NCBI GenBank assembly: GCA_942491885.1 | Contig: CALOCQ010000008.1 | Span: forward strand, 558,001-622,000 | DNA from: CALBPI01 sp942491885 | Lineage (GTDB): Bacteria > Pseudomonadota > Gammaproteobacteria > Steroidobacterales > Woeseiaceae | Length of the DNA stretch: 64,000 nucleotides | Reading direction: 5' to 3' | Shown here: in pieces, positions 8,883 through 18,277 of the stretch | Layout: every line of letters starts with the position of its first letter | Position numbering within the stretch: position 1 is the first letter of the stretch | Position numbers and translations under genes: made by a program | Notes under the pieces: model-generated | Told to the model about the DNA's origin: nothing | The model's input: only the letters and a program-made list of their open reading frames with translations | Database searches by the model: none

Positions 8883-10271
8883 CTAATTACGGATACCGCC
8901 TTCGGTCAGACTCGCAGGATCCAACAGTCGATCCAGCTCGTCGCTATCCAGATCGGTCAGCTCGAGCGCCACCTCTTTGACCGGGCGCCCTTGTGCATAA
9001 GCCGTCTTGGCGACCTTGGCACCCAGCTCGTAGCCAATCACCGGATTGAGCGCGGTCACCAGGATCGGGTTGCGGCCGAGCGCACGTTGCAGGTTGTCGT
9101 CATTTACCGTGAAGCCGGCAATAGCATCATCGGCAAGACTGCGGGACATATTTGCTAATAAATCAATCGATTGTAAGATATTCTTCGCAATCACCGGCAA
9201 CATTACATTGAGCTGGAAATTGCCCGACTGACCGGCCACCGTCAGCACGGTGTCGTTGCCGATGACCTGTGCCGCCACCATCGCGGTCGCCTCGGGAATC
9301 ACCGGGTTCACTTTGCCCGGCATGATGCTTGAGCCGGGCTGCAACGCCGGCAACGCGATCTCGCCGAGGCCCGCCAGTGGCCCCGAATTCATCCAGCGCA
9401 GATCATTGGCGATCTTCATCAGGCTGACCGCAATCACCCGCATCTGCCCTGACAGCTCAACTGCGGTGTCCTGACACGACAATGCTTCGAAGTAGGAGTC
9501 AGCCGTGCCGAACTCACAGCCGGTTTGCTCGCTAAGCAGCATCGCCACCTTTGCACCGAAACGCGGATGGGCATTGATACCGCTGCCGACGGCGGTGCCG
9601 CCCTGCGCCAGCAAACGCAGGCGCGGCAGCGTCGACTCGAGCCGCGCGATGCCATTCACAATCTGCGTTCGCCACGCATTGAGCTCCTGACTCAGACGCA
9701 CAGGCATGGCGTCCATCAGGTGGGTGCGCCCGGTCTTGATCACCGCATCCGTCGCCTCGGCCTTCGCCTTCAGCACATCGGCCAGATGCTGCAAGGCCGG
9801 TATCAGTCGCTGCGTCACACCCAGCGTCGCACTGACGTGGATCGTCGTCGGAATCACGTCGTTGCTGCTCTGCCCCATGTTGACGTCATCGTTGGGGTGC
9901 ACCGGTGCGCCGTTGATTTGGGTTGCCAGCGTCGCGATGACCTCGTTGGCGTTCATATTGGTCGAGGTGCCCGACCCGGTCTGAAAAACGTCGATCAGGA
10001 ACTGATCCAGATGCCCGCCATCGATAATCTGCTGCGCGGCGCTCTGGATCGCCGCCGCTTTGGTCGACGTCATCAGGCCCAATTCGCCGTTGGCACCGGC
10101 CGTAGCCCACTTCACCCGCGCCAGTGCCGAGATGAATGCAGCCGGCATCGGTTCGCCGCTGATATGGAAGTTATTCATGGCGCGCTGCGTCTGCGCGCCC
10201 CACAGCGCCTCGGCCGGCACTTCAAGCTCGCCCATGCTGTCTTTCTCGATACGAAATTTCTGTTTACTCAT
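8883..10271 (-). CDS. fumC: Class II fumarate hydratase
   Basis: 462 residues, the usual length. The enzyme hydrates fumarate to L-malate in the TCA cycle and needs no iron-sulfur cluster. Visible signatures: N-terminal RIEKDSMGELEVP, the substrate-binding TGSGTSTNMNANEV and GRTHLMDAMP, and the superfamily signature GSSIMPGKVNP carrying the mobile catalytic loop. ATG at 10271 has GAGG 7 bases upstream. It heads a minus-strand cluster with the CoA pyrophosphatase and mazG and is divergent from purB, which belongs to the same superfamily. Confidence 0.96.
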   Translation of the reverse strand: MSKQKFRIEKDSMGELEVPAEALWGAQTQRAMNNFHISGEPMPAAFISALARVKWATAGANGELGLMTSTKAAAIQSAAQQIIDGGHLDQFLIDVFQTGSGTSTNMNANEVIATLATQINGAPVHPNDDVNMGQSSNDVIPTTIHVSATLGVTQRLIPALQHLADVLKAKAEATDAVIKTGRTHLMDAMPVRLSQELNAWRTQIVNGIARLESTLPRLRLLAQGGTAVGSGINAHPRFGAKVAMLLSEQTGCEFGTADSYFEALSCQDTAVELSGQMRVIAVSLMKIANDLRWMNSGPLAGLGEIALPALQPGSSIMPGKVNPVIPEATAMVAAQVIGNDTVLTVAGQSGNFQLNVMLPVIAKNILQSIDLLANMSRSLADDAIAGFTVNDDNLQRALGRNPILVTALNPVIGYELGAKVAKTAYAQGRPVKEVALELTDLDSDELDRLLDPASLTEGGIRN

Positions 10272-10437
10272 GCTTTGCCTCGTACGCCAAAACTGTCCCG
10301 CGCGACACGGTCCTTGCGACCACGTTCCAACGCCCGGCCGCCCGTCGCGGCCATTTCAGGTGGTGTATGATTCGTGGTTTATTCAGCCATGTCCAGCCCG
10401 CCGCCAAGCGCCGGGCGCCTACCGGAAAATTTGCCTT

Positions 10438-11829
10438 ATGTCCGTTGACAGTCTCAGAGCGCTATCCCCCATCGATGGCCGATATGCCGACAAAGTTAGT
10501 CCGCTGCGCGACATCGCCAGCGAATTCGGTCTGATTCGATACCGTGTACTGATCGAGGTACGTTGGCTGCAGACGCTGGCGGCCAGCCCGCAGATCCCCG
10601 AACTGGAGGCTTTGCCATCCGGCGTCGCCGGTGTGCTGGAGCGTCTGGCAACAAATTTCACGCTGGAAGATGCCCAGCGAATCAAGGCCATCGAGGCGGT
10701 CACCAATCACGACGTCAAAGCCTGCGAATATTTCATTAAGGAACGCATAAGCGACCTCGATGGCGCGGGCCGAATCGCCGAGTTCATTCATTTCGGCGCC
10801 ACCTCGGAAGATATCAACAACCTTGCCTATGCGCTGATGCTTCGCGATGCGCGCGCCAGCGTTCTGCTGCCCGCCATGCGCGAACTCAGCAACGCGCTGG
10901 CGAAGATCGCCAGCGCAGAGTCAGCGCAGCCGATGCTGAGTCGCACACATGGCCAGACCGCAAGCCCCACCACGCTTGGCAAGGAACTGGCCAACGTCGT
11001 CGCGCGACTGGACCGTCAGATGGCGGGTTTTGCCGGTGTTCATACACTGGGCAAGTTCAACGGCGCGGTTGGTAACTTCAACGCCCACATCGCGGCCTAC
11101 CCCGACGCCGACTGGCCGGCACTCAGCGCCGCACTGCTCGACCAGCTCGGGATCGAGCAAAATACGCTGACCACGCAGATCGAACCGCATGACTGGATAG
11201 CGGAGTTCTCGCATGCGATTGCGCGCTTCAACACCGTATTAATCGATCTTTGCCGCGACACCTGGGGCTACATCAGCCTCGGTTATTTCAAGCAAAAACT
11301 GGTGGCGGGCGAAGTTGGCTCGTCAACAATGCCGCACAAGGTGAACCCGATCGACTTTGAAAATGCCGAAGGTAACCTCGGTGTTGCCAATGCACTGTTC
11401 GGACATTTTGCCGACAAACTGCCTGTCTCCCGGTTCCAGCGCGACCTGACCGATTCGACCGTTTTGCGCAATCTGGGCAGCGCGATGGGCTACAGCCTGA
11501 TCGCGTATAAGTCGGCGCTGCGCGGCATCGCCAAGCTGGAGGTCAACCGGCAACGCCTCGACCGTGATCTTGAGAACAGCTGGGAAGTACTCGCCGAGCC
11601 AATACAGACGTTGATGCGCCGCCACGGCGTGCCGGATGCCTACGACAAGCTGAAAAGCTTTACGCGTGGCGAACGCATCGACGCCGCTGCTTTGAGTCGT
11701 TTTGTCGGCAAGCTCGACATCCCGGACAAGGCAAAAGAGCAATTGCTGACGCTGACGCCCGGCAACTACACGGGTATCGCGACGCTGCTGGCCCAACAGG
11801 CCATCAAGGCGCGCAGCGAAAACAAATAA
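10438..11829 (+). CDS. purB: Adenylosuccinate lyase
   Basis: 463 residues, close to the 456 of E. coli PurB. It catalyses two steps of purine synthesis, cleaving SAICAR and adenylosuccinate. Motifs: N-terminal LSPIDGRYADKVSPL, THGQTASPTTLGKELANV with the catalytic His, and the signature GSSTMPHKVNPIDFENAEGN. The frame stays open back to 10060, but the sequence before MSVDSLRALSP is unrelated, so I start at 10438. A possible -10 (TATGAT, 10376-10381) fits this start. In E. coli hflD and mnmA sit beside purB; here two unrelated genes come between purB and nudJ-mnmA and hflD is absent. Confidence 0.95.
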   Translation: MSVDSLRALSPIDGRYADKVSPLRDIASEFGLIRYRVLIEVRWLQTLAASPQIPELEALPSGVAGVLERLATNFTLEDAQRIKAIEAVTNHDVKACEYFIKERISDLDGAGRIAEFIHFGATSEDINNLAYALMLRDARASVLLPAMRELSNALAKIASAESAQPMLSRTHGQTASPTTLGKELANVVARLDRQMAGFAGVHTLGKFNGAVGNFNAHIAAYPDADWPALSAALLDQLGIEQNTLTTQIEPHDWIAEFSHAIARFNTVLIDLCRDTWGYISLGYFKQKLVAGEVGSSTMPHKVNPIDFENAEGNLGVANALFGHFADKLPVSRFQRDLTDSTVLRNLGSAMGYSLIAYKSALRGIAKLEVNRQRLDRDLENSWEVLAEPIQTLMRRHGVPDAYDKLKSFTRGERIDAAALSRFVGKLDIPDKAKEQLLTLTPGNYTGIATLLAQQAIKARSENK

Positions 11830-11887
11830 TTCCAATGGCGTTTTCGCATCACGCGATCAACCCACACCCCGCTGGCCTTTACATAAT

Positions 11888-12322
11888 ATGATTAATAGCG
11901 ACGTCAATGTTATGCCCGCTGACTGGGTTGCCGACAACACGGCGATTCGCAGCATTCGCGAACGGGTCTTTATACAAGAGCAAAACGTACCCGCCGCCGA
12001 CGAATGGGACAATATGGACGCATCAAGCCAGCACTTTCTGGCAATGCTGACAAAACGTGACGCAGTAGGTACAGGGCGCTTGCAGCCCGACGGTAAGATC
12101 ACCCGACTGGCAGTATTGCCTGACGCACGCGGTCGCGGCGTTGGCGCGGCACTGCTGGAGACGCTGATCGTCGCGGCAGTTCATCAGGGCAAAGCAGTTC
12201 CCTGGCTGCACGCACAGACCAGCGCGATCGAGTTCTACGAACGTTATGGCTTCGCCGTAGCCGGAGAAACGTTTCAGGAAGCAGGGATTGAACACTGCCT
12301 TATGCGAATGATTCGCACCTGA
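11888..12322 (+). CDS. GNAT-family N-acetyltransferase
   Basis: A 144-residue GNAT domain, nearly the whole protein. The acetyl-CoA-binding segment is clear: ITRLAVLPDARGRGVGAALL (the R-x-x-G-x-G/A loop), followed by LHAQTSAIEFYERYGFAVAGE. The N-terminal half (AIRSIRERVFIQEQNVP) resembles the ElaA/YjcF-like group. The substrate cannot be predicted. No clear ribosome site precedes ATG 11888; an AT-rich CATAAT at 11882-11887 could be a -10, in which case translation might begin at the ninth codon (ATG 11912). It is followed by the PLD-like gene, with which it probably works. Confidence 0.85.
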   Translation: MINSDVNVMPADWVADNTAIRSIRERVFIQEQNVPAADEWDNMDASSQHFLAMLTKRDAVGTGRLQPDGKITRLAVLPDARGRGVGAALLETLIVAAVHQGKAVPWLHAQTSAIEFYERYGFAVAGETFQEAGIEHCLMRMIRT

Positions 12323-12372
12323 CACCGCCCGGCCGCTGTCGCCACGGCGCTTGTGGGATAACCGCGGGCAAC

Positions 12373-12897
12373 ATGGCAGTAGCGTCAATGACAGCAGCCG
12401 AACAACCTGAACAGCAAGGCGAACGATGGGTGCTTTCGACCCGCGCGGACATGCGCGAGGCGGCATCGCGAATCTGCGCGATGGCCGAACGCAAGGTTTC
12501 GATCATGACCCGCGATCTCGAGCCCGGTATTTACGATCACCCGGATTTCGTTGAAGCGGTCAAGAAGCTCATTTTTTCGCGCCGGTTTGCCCGTGTCAGA
12601 GTGCTGATTTCAGATCCGTCGCGCGCGATCAAGAATGGCAATCGCCTGGTCACCATGGGACGCCGAAGATTGAACAGCTTTATTGAATTTCGCAACGTGC
12701 ATGAAGACTATCGCGAGCGCCCCGAGGCCTATTGTATCGCCGACGACAAGTCGATCGCGTACCGGCTCGACGCCACGCGCTGGGATGGGATCGCCGGCAG
12801 CGACTCAGCGCCGGTCGCGCGAACCTATCTCGAGTCGTTTGATGAGATCTGGACGGCCAGTGAAGTGGAAAATGAATTCCGCAATTTGCACCTCTGA
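12373..12897 (+). CDS. Conserved protein, PLD-like fold (often linked to GNAT)
   Basis: 174 residues with no signal peptide or membrane segment. From RWVLSTRADMREAASRIC onward it resembles a gammaproteobacterial domain (I recall it as DUF7931) that is found next to or fused with GNAT acetyltransferases. The pattern of strands and ...VRVLISDPSRAIKNGNRL... is reminiscent of phospholipase-D-like folds, but I see no intact HKD motif, so enzymatic activity is doubtful. It begins 50 bp after the GNAT gene and its stop is immediately followed by the ATG of the nudJ remnant. The function is unknown; the family assignment is from memory. Confidence 0.6.
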   Translation: MAVASMTAAEQPEQQGERWVLSTRADMREAASRICAMAERKVSIMTRDLEPGIYDHPDFVEAVKKLIFSRRFARVRVLISDPSRAIKNGNRLVTMGRRRLNSFIEFRNVHEDYRERPEAYCIADDKSIAYRLDATRWDGIAGSDSAPVARTYLESFDEIWTASEVENEFRNLHL

Positions 12898-13471
12898 ATG
12901 ACAACACCACGATCAGCCAGCTACCCGACCGACATCACCGTCGCCGCGATCGCACAACGCGAAGATCGTTTCCTGTGCATTGATGAAGTGAGCTCACGGG
13001 GTGTCGTTATCAATACTGCCAGGAGGGCATCTCGAGGCCGGCGAATCGCCTGAACAGGCTATCATCCGGGAAGTCGCGCGAAGAAACGCGTTTTCAATTC
13101 GCCCCGACAGAATTCGTGGGTGCCTATCTCTGGCTGGATCTCGAACGCCAGCAGCGTAAGCTGCGGCTGGTGTTTTGCGGCGAGGCATTTAACGAGCGCA
13201 TCGATGCGACGCTCGATACCGGCATCCTGCCGGTGCACTGGGGCACGCATGCGCGAGTCGACCAGCGACCAGCGCACCGACTCGAAGGCACCGGTTGTAC
13301 TCAATGCCATCGAGGACTATCTCGGTGGCCGTCGCGAGCAGCTCAAAGTGGAACCCTGGCATCGCCGAGGAAGGGCTGTTCAACCAATTGACCAGTATCG
13401 CTCAGACACATCTGTTAGCAGCCCTGCCCGATCGCCAACGCTGCGCTGCGCGCGGCCGGCGAATGCCCTAA
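12898..13471 (+). pseudogene. nudJ: NudJ-type Nudix phosphatase, broken by several indels
   Basis: Pieces of NudJ lie in successive frames in the right order. ATG 12898 begins TTPRSASYPTDITVAAIAQ and FLCIDEVSSRGVVIN; after a shift near 13015 comes the Nudix box start PGGHLEAGESPEQAIIREV; after another near 13075, EETRFQFAPTEFVGAYLW to ATLDTGILPVHWGTHARVDQRPA; after a third near 13285, APVVLNAIEDYLGG. A fourth shift near 13350 would give PGIAEEGLFNQLTSIAQ and the stop at 13469-13471. NudJ sits directly upstream of mnmA in E. coli too, which supports the identity. As sequenced, no functional enzyme can be made. Decay and sequencing error are both possible. Confidence 0.8.
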
Positions 13472-13480
13472 AATAGCAGT

Positions 13481-14695
13481 ATGAACAGCATACCTTCACC
13501 GTCATCTGACGCCGGTCCGGTCATTGTCGCCATGTCGGGCGGCGTTGATTCATCCGTCGTGGCCTGGCAATTGCTTGATGCCGGCTATCAGGTCGAAGGC
13601 CTGCACATGACGAACTGGGAAGCGGACGACGAGTATTGCAGCGCGGCCGAGGACCTGCAGGACGCCAGACGCGTCGCCGACCAGCTCGGCATCGCACTTC
13701 ACCACGTCAACTTCGCCGATGAATACCGCGACCGCGTGTTCGACTATTTCCTGTCCGAATACGCGGCCGGGCGCACGCCAAACCCCGACGTGTTGTGCAA
13801 CCGCGAGATCAAATTTGGCGTTCTCGCCGACTATGCCAAACGACTCGGTGCCGAAAGAATAGCAACGGGCCACTACGCGCGGGTTGAGCACGACGGCGCG
13901 ACGACACGACTCATGAAAGGTATCGACGCCAACAAGGACCAGAGTTATTTCCTGCACGCGGTCGGATCACAGGCGCTGGCGCAGACTCTGTTCCCGCTCG
14001 GCGGTCTGGACAAGCCGCAAGTGCGGCAGCTGGCAACCGACGCAGGGCTGGCAACCCACCGCAAGAAGGATTCAACCGGCATTTGCTTTATCGGCGAGCG
14101 CCCGTTCCGCGAATTCCTGAGCCGCTTCCTGCCCGCCCAACCCGGGCGGATCGTTGATGAGAGCGGCAACACCGTGGGTGAGCATGGCGGGCTGATGTAT
14201 TACACCACCGGTCAGCGGCAAGGGCTTGGCATCGGCGGGCGGCGTGATGCCAATGATGCTCCGTGGTATGTCGCGTCGAAGAACCTGACCGATAACGAGT
14301 TATTGGTCGTGCAGGGGAAAGATCACCCGCTGCTCTATACACAGGCGGTGCAGTGCAATGACATTCACTGGATCAACGGCGCACCGGCCGACCTGCGCGA
14401 TGGTGTGCGACTGCGCGCAAAAGTTCGCTACCGCCAGGCGGATCAGGCATGCACGGTATCCGGCAGTGGTGACGGCGGCGTCAACGTGCGGTTCGACGAC
14501 CCGCAGTGGGCGGTCGCTTGCGGTCAGTATGCGGTTTTTTATGCCGGCGACGAATGCCTTGGCGGCGGCGCGATCGACCGCCTGTCGATAGGCGAAAGTG
14601 CCGCGCGGCGCGCGCCGCAATCTAGACAAGACTCGACTGCGAATTCCATAACCAACGCGGCGCGTGCGCCCGAGGCGTGGCAATTTGCCCGGTGA
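13481..14695 (+). CDS. mnmA: tRNA-specific 2-thiouridylase MnmA
   Basis: 404 residues. It thiolates U34 of tRNA-Lys, -Glu and -Gln using ATP and sulfur relayed by TusE. The PP-loop AMSGGVDSSVVAW is near residue 18; the catalytic Cys lies in NPDVLCNREIKF and the second in STGICFIGERPF. Residues to about 370 (CLGGGAIDRL) match the family; the last 30 or so (to WQFAR) are extra and not recognised. Since both neighbours carry frameshifts, this tail could also come from an indel near 14590. Translation starts at ATG 13481, just after the nudJ remnant. Confidence 0.93.
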   Translation: MNSIPSPSSDAGPVIVAMSGGVDSSVVAWQLLDAGYQVEGLHMTNWEADDEYCSAAEDLQDARRVADQLGIALHHVNFADEYRDRVFDYFLSEYAAGRTPNPDVLCNREIKFGVLADYAKRLGAERIATGHYARVEHDGATTRLMKGIDANKDQSYFLHAVGSQALAQTLFPLGGLDKPQVRQLATDAGLATHRKKDSTGICFIGERPFREFLSRFLPAQPGRIVDESGNTVGEHGGLMYYTTGQRQGLGIGGRRDANDAPWYVASKNLTDNELLVVQGKDHPLLYTQAVQCNDIHWINGAPADLRDGVRLRAKVRYRQADQACTVSGSGDGGVNVRFDDPQWAVACGQYAVFYAGDECLGGGAIDRLSIGESAARRAPQSRQDSTANSITNAARAPEAWQFAR

Positions 14696-14742
14696 ATAAC
14701 CGCTATTGCCCCCGTCCCGGGAACGCCGGGCCGCGCATCCGA

Positions 14743-14748
14743 TATAAT
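14743..14748 (+). promoter_or_regulatory. Candidate -10 box (TATAAT) for acnA
   Basis: A perfect TATAAT lies 55 bp before the acnA start codon, in the short gap after mnmA. The -35 position about 17 bp upstream has no good TTGACA match, so the promoter would depend on the -10 or on an activator. Confidence 0.4.
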
Positions 14749-14802
14749 AGCGATCTAACCGGGGATATTTATCGGCGCTCGGCGTCGAACATTGGAGACA
14801 TT

Positions 14803-17491
14803 ATGAAAGACACATTTGGCGCACGTTCAGAAATCACCGTCAACGGCGCGAATTTCGAAATTTGCCGCCTGGATGCGGTCAAGGAAGGCCATGTCGATCG
14901 CCTTCCCTATTCGTTAAAGATCCTGCTCGAGAACCTGCTGCGCCATGAGGATGGCCGCGACGTCACGCGCGACGACATCCTTGCATTGGCCAACTGGGAC
15001 CCGAATGCCGAGCCGGAAACAGAAATCTCCTTCACGCCCAGCCGCGTGATCCTTCAGGATTTCACCGGCGTGCCGGCGGTCGTCGATCTCGCGGCAATGC
15101 GTGACGCGGTGGTCAAGCTCGGCGGCAGCGCCGATTCGATCAACCCGCTGTCGCCTGCCGAGCTGGTGATCGACCACTCGGTTCAGGTCGACAACTACGG
15201 CTCCGCGAACGCGCTTGATCTGAACAACAAAATCGAATTCCAGCGCAACAAGGAACGCTATTCATTCCTGCGCTGGGGCCAGACTGCCTTTGATAACTTC
15301 AAGGTCGTCCCGCCAAATACGGGTATCGTGCATCAGGTTAATCTGGAGTATCTGTCGCGTGTCGTCTTCGATGCGAACAAAGACGGCAAGCGCGTCGCCT
15401 ACCCGGACACACTGGTCGGTACCGACTCGCACACGACGATGGTAAACGGCCTGGGCGTACTCGGCTGGGGCGTCGGCGGCATCGAGGCCGAAGCGGCCAT
15501 GCTCGGTCAGCCGATTACGATGCTGATTCCTCAGGTCATCGGCTTCAAGCTCAGCGGCAAGTTGAAAGAAGGCACGACCGCCACCGATCTGGTGCTGACC
15601 GTGACCGAGATGCTGCGTGACAAAGGCGTCGTCGGTAAGTTTGTCGAATTCTACGGCGACGGCCTGGACCACCTGCCATTGGCCGACCGCGCAACGCTCG
15701 GCAACATGTCGCCGGAGTTCGGCTCCACCTGCGGTATTTTCCCGATCGACGGCGAAACGATTCGCTATCTCGAACTATCGGGCCGCAACAGCGACCAGAT
15801 AAGGCTGATCGAAGCCTATGCGAAAGAACAGGGGCTATGGCGTGAATCCGGTGCTCCGGACGCACTCTACAGCGACACAGTTGAGCTCGACATGAGCACG
15901 GTCGAACCCAGTCTGGCGGGACCGAAGCGTCCGCAAGACCGCATCGCGCTCAGCAACGCGAACGAGGTCTTCAACGCGCACCTGGCGACGGAGACCAAAG
16001 ACCGCAAGACGCCGGCACCGAAAGCGAAAGTCGAAATGAATGGCGAGCATTTTGAGATGACTGACGGCGCCGTGCTGATCGCCGCGATCACCAGCTGCAC
16101 CAACACGTCCAACCCGGCCGTCATGCTCGGCGCGGGCCTGCTCGCGCGCAACGCCGTTGCCAAAGGCCTTACGGTCAAGCCGTGGGTCAAGACCAGCCTC
16201 GCACCGGGCTCACGCGTCGTCACCGACTACCTTGAGAAGGCGGGCCTGCTCGATGATCTCGCCGCGCTGGACTTCCAGACGGTCGGCTACGGCTGCACGA
16301 CCTGTATCGGCAACTCCGGGCCGCTACGCCCTGAGATCGACGCCGCCGTGCGTGAATCGGGCCTGGTTGGCTGCAGCGTGTTGTCGGGCAACCGCAACTT
16401 CGAAGGCCGTATCCATCCGCTCGTCAAGATGAATTTCCTTGCCTCACCGCCGCTGGTGGTCGCCTACGCGATCGTCGGCAACATGAACGCAGATGTCTTC
16501 GACGAGCCGCTCGGCACCGGCAAGGACGGCGAGCCGGTTTACCTGCGCGACATCTGGCCGAGCCAGAAAGAAGTGCATGACACGATCCTGTCGAACATCA
16601 ACTCGGACATGTTCAAGTCGCGCTATGCGAGCGTGTTTGAGGGCGACGCGAACTGGAACAGCCTGCAGATCCCCGACGGCGAGATATACCAATGGGAGGC
16701 CGACTCGACCTACGTTAAAAACCCGCCCTACTTCGAAGGCATGACAACGCGAGTCCGGCAGCAGCGGGCGATATCGTCGGCGCGCGCGTACTGGCATTGC
16801 TGGGCGATTCGGTCACCACCGATCACATCTCTCCGGCGGGCAGCATTGCCAGCGACAGTCCGGCCGCCGACTATCTTCGCGCGCAGGGCGTGAAGCCGAG
16901 CGACTTCAACTCGTATGGCTCGCGACGCGGCAACCATGAGGTCATGATGCGCGGCACGTTTGCCAATATCCGTCTGCGCAACCTGCTGGCGCCGGGCACC
17001 GAAGGTGGCTGGACATGTCACCAGCCGAGCGGCGAGCAAGATGACGATCTATGATGCCGCACATGGAAATACGCAGGCTGCGAGTCCGCACACCACTGGT
17101 GGTCATTGCAGGCAAGGAATACGGCACCGGCTCATCGCGTGACTGGGCAGCCAAGGGCACTTTGCTGCTGGGCGTTAACGCGGTAATCGCCGAGAGCTTT
17201 GAACGCATCCATCGTTCCAACCTGATCGGCATGGGCGTACTGCCATTGCAGTTCCGCGATGGTGAGAGTGCGCGTGATCACGGACTAACAGGTCACGAGA
17301 CCTTCGCGATCACCGGTCTGGCCGGCGAAGAGCCGAAACTCGTCACCGTCACCGCGACCAGCAACGACGGCAAAGTCACCGAGTTCCAGGCGCGTGTGCG
17401 CATCGACACGCCGAAGGAGTGGGACTACTACCGCAACGGCGGTATCCTGCAATACGTGCTGCGTCAGCTGGTGAGCAAACAAGCCGCCTGA
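14803..17491 (+). pseudogene. acnA: Aconitate hydratase A, with several frameshifts near the 3' end
   Basis: AcnA interconverts citrate and isocitrate through a [4Fe-4S] cluster. The first 650 codons are intact: MKDTFGARSE, LQDFTGVPAVVDLAAMR, VGTDSHTTMVNGLGVLGWG, the cluster cysteines in ITSCTNTSNP and GYGCTTCIGNSG. ATG 14803 has GGAGA 4 bases upstream. The frame breaks near 16750; the swivel domain continues as LLGDSVTTDHISPAG, breaks again at about 17040 after HQPSGEQ, and at least once more in 17060-17090 before TPLVVIAGKEYGTGSSRDWAAKG runs to the stop. All domains are present in order, so either several small indels arose recently or the sequence contains errors. No second aconitase lies in the window. 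Confidence 0.85.
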
Positions 17492-17493
17492 TT

Positions 17494-18252
17494 ATGCCGA
17501 CCGAACAGCCAGCGCCCGATCTGGCCGAGATCCTGCGCACCGCTCAGCATGTCGTTGTGTTGACCGGTGCCGGGGTTTCCGCCGAGTCCGGTGTGCCAAC
17601 CTTCCGCGACGCGCAAACCGGGCTGTGGGCAAAATATGATCCACAGGAGCTGGCAACGCCCGAGGCCTTCGCGTCCGATCCGACCACCGCCTGGCGTTGG
17701 TACCGATGGCGTCGCGAGCTGGTCGCCAAAGCAACGCCGAATGCAGGCCATGTGGCGCTAGCAGCACTTGCGACGATGGTCAGGCGCCTGACGTTAATCA
17801 CGCAGAACGTCGATGGTTTACATGCCCGCGCCGGCAGCCGCGACGTTATTGAATTCCACGGCAACCTGTTCACCGACAAGTGCAGTCGTGATGGCCGCGT
17901 GTTCGACGCACAGCCAGCCGACAACAACCCGACGCCGCGATGTGCCGAATGCCATGGGCCGTTAACTCCGGGCGTCGTGCTGTTCGGCGAACAGATTCCG
18001 CGAACGGTGCTGGAGCGCGCATTCTCGGCCACCCGCGATTGCGACGTGTTTCTGTGCATTGGCACATCATCACTCGTCTATCCGGCCGCGGGCCTGGCCG
18101 AACTTGCCGTGACCAATGGTGCTGCGCTGGTTGAGATAAATATTGATGATACGCCGCTGACAGCGCTCGCCGACCATGTGCTGCGCGGCCCCTCGGCGAC
18201 GCTACTGCCGGAGCTGGTGGCGCGCATGCAGCCCGAAAATCGGGCACACTGA
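17494..18252 (+). CDS. cobB: NAD-dependent protein deacylase, SIRT5-like sirtuin (CobB)
   Basis: 252 residues. The NAD-binding motifs GAGVSAESGVPTFRD and QNVDGLHARAG are present, with the catalytic His in FHGNLF. The Zn site shows KCSRDG and CAEC, the same incomplete first Cys pair as in E. coli CobB. TTAWRWYRWRREL holds the Tyr-x-x-Arg pair that in class III sirtuins binds acidic acyl groups, so desuccinylase or deglutarylase activity is predicted besides deacetylation. ATG 17494 lies 2 bp after the acnA stop, implying coupled translation; the open frame before it belongs to acnA. Confidence 0.9.
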   Translation: MPTEQPAPDLAEILRTAQHVVVLTGAGVSAESGVPTFRDAQTGLWAKYDPQELATPEAFASDPTTAWRWYRWRRELVAKATPNAGHVALAALATMVRRLTLITQNVDGLHARAGSRDVIEFHGNLFTDKCSRDGRVFDAQPADNNPTPRCAECHGPLTPGVVLFGEQIPRTVLERAFSATRDCDVFLCIGTSSLVYPAAGLAELAVTNGAALVEINIDDTPLTALADHVLRGPSATLLPELVARMQPENRAH

Positions 18253-18277
18253 ACCGAGCACTACAGGAGTTCCAGAA

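Noticed and set aside
10060..10437. N-terminal extension of purB in the open frame
   Set aside because: The extension overlaps fumC on the opposite strand and does not resemble adenylosuccinate lyase; similarity starts at MSVDSLRAL.
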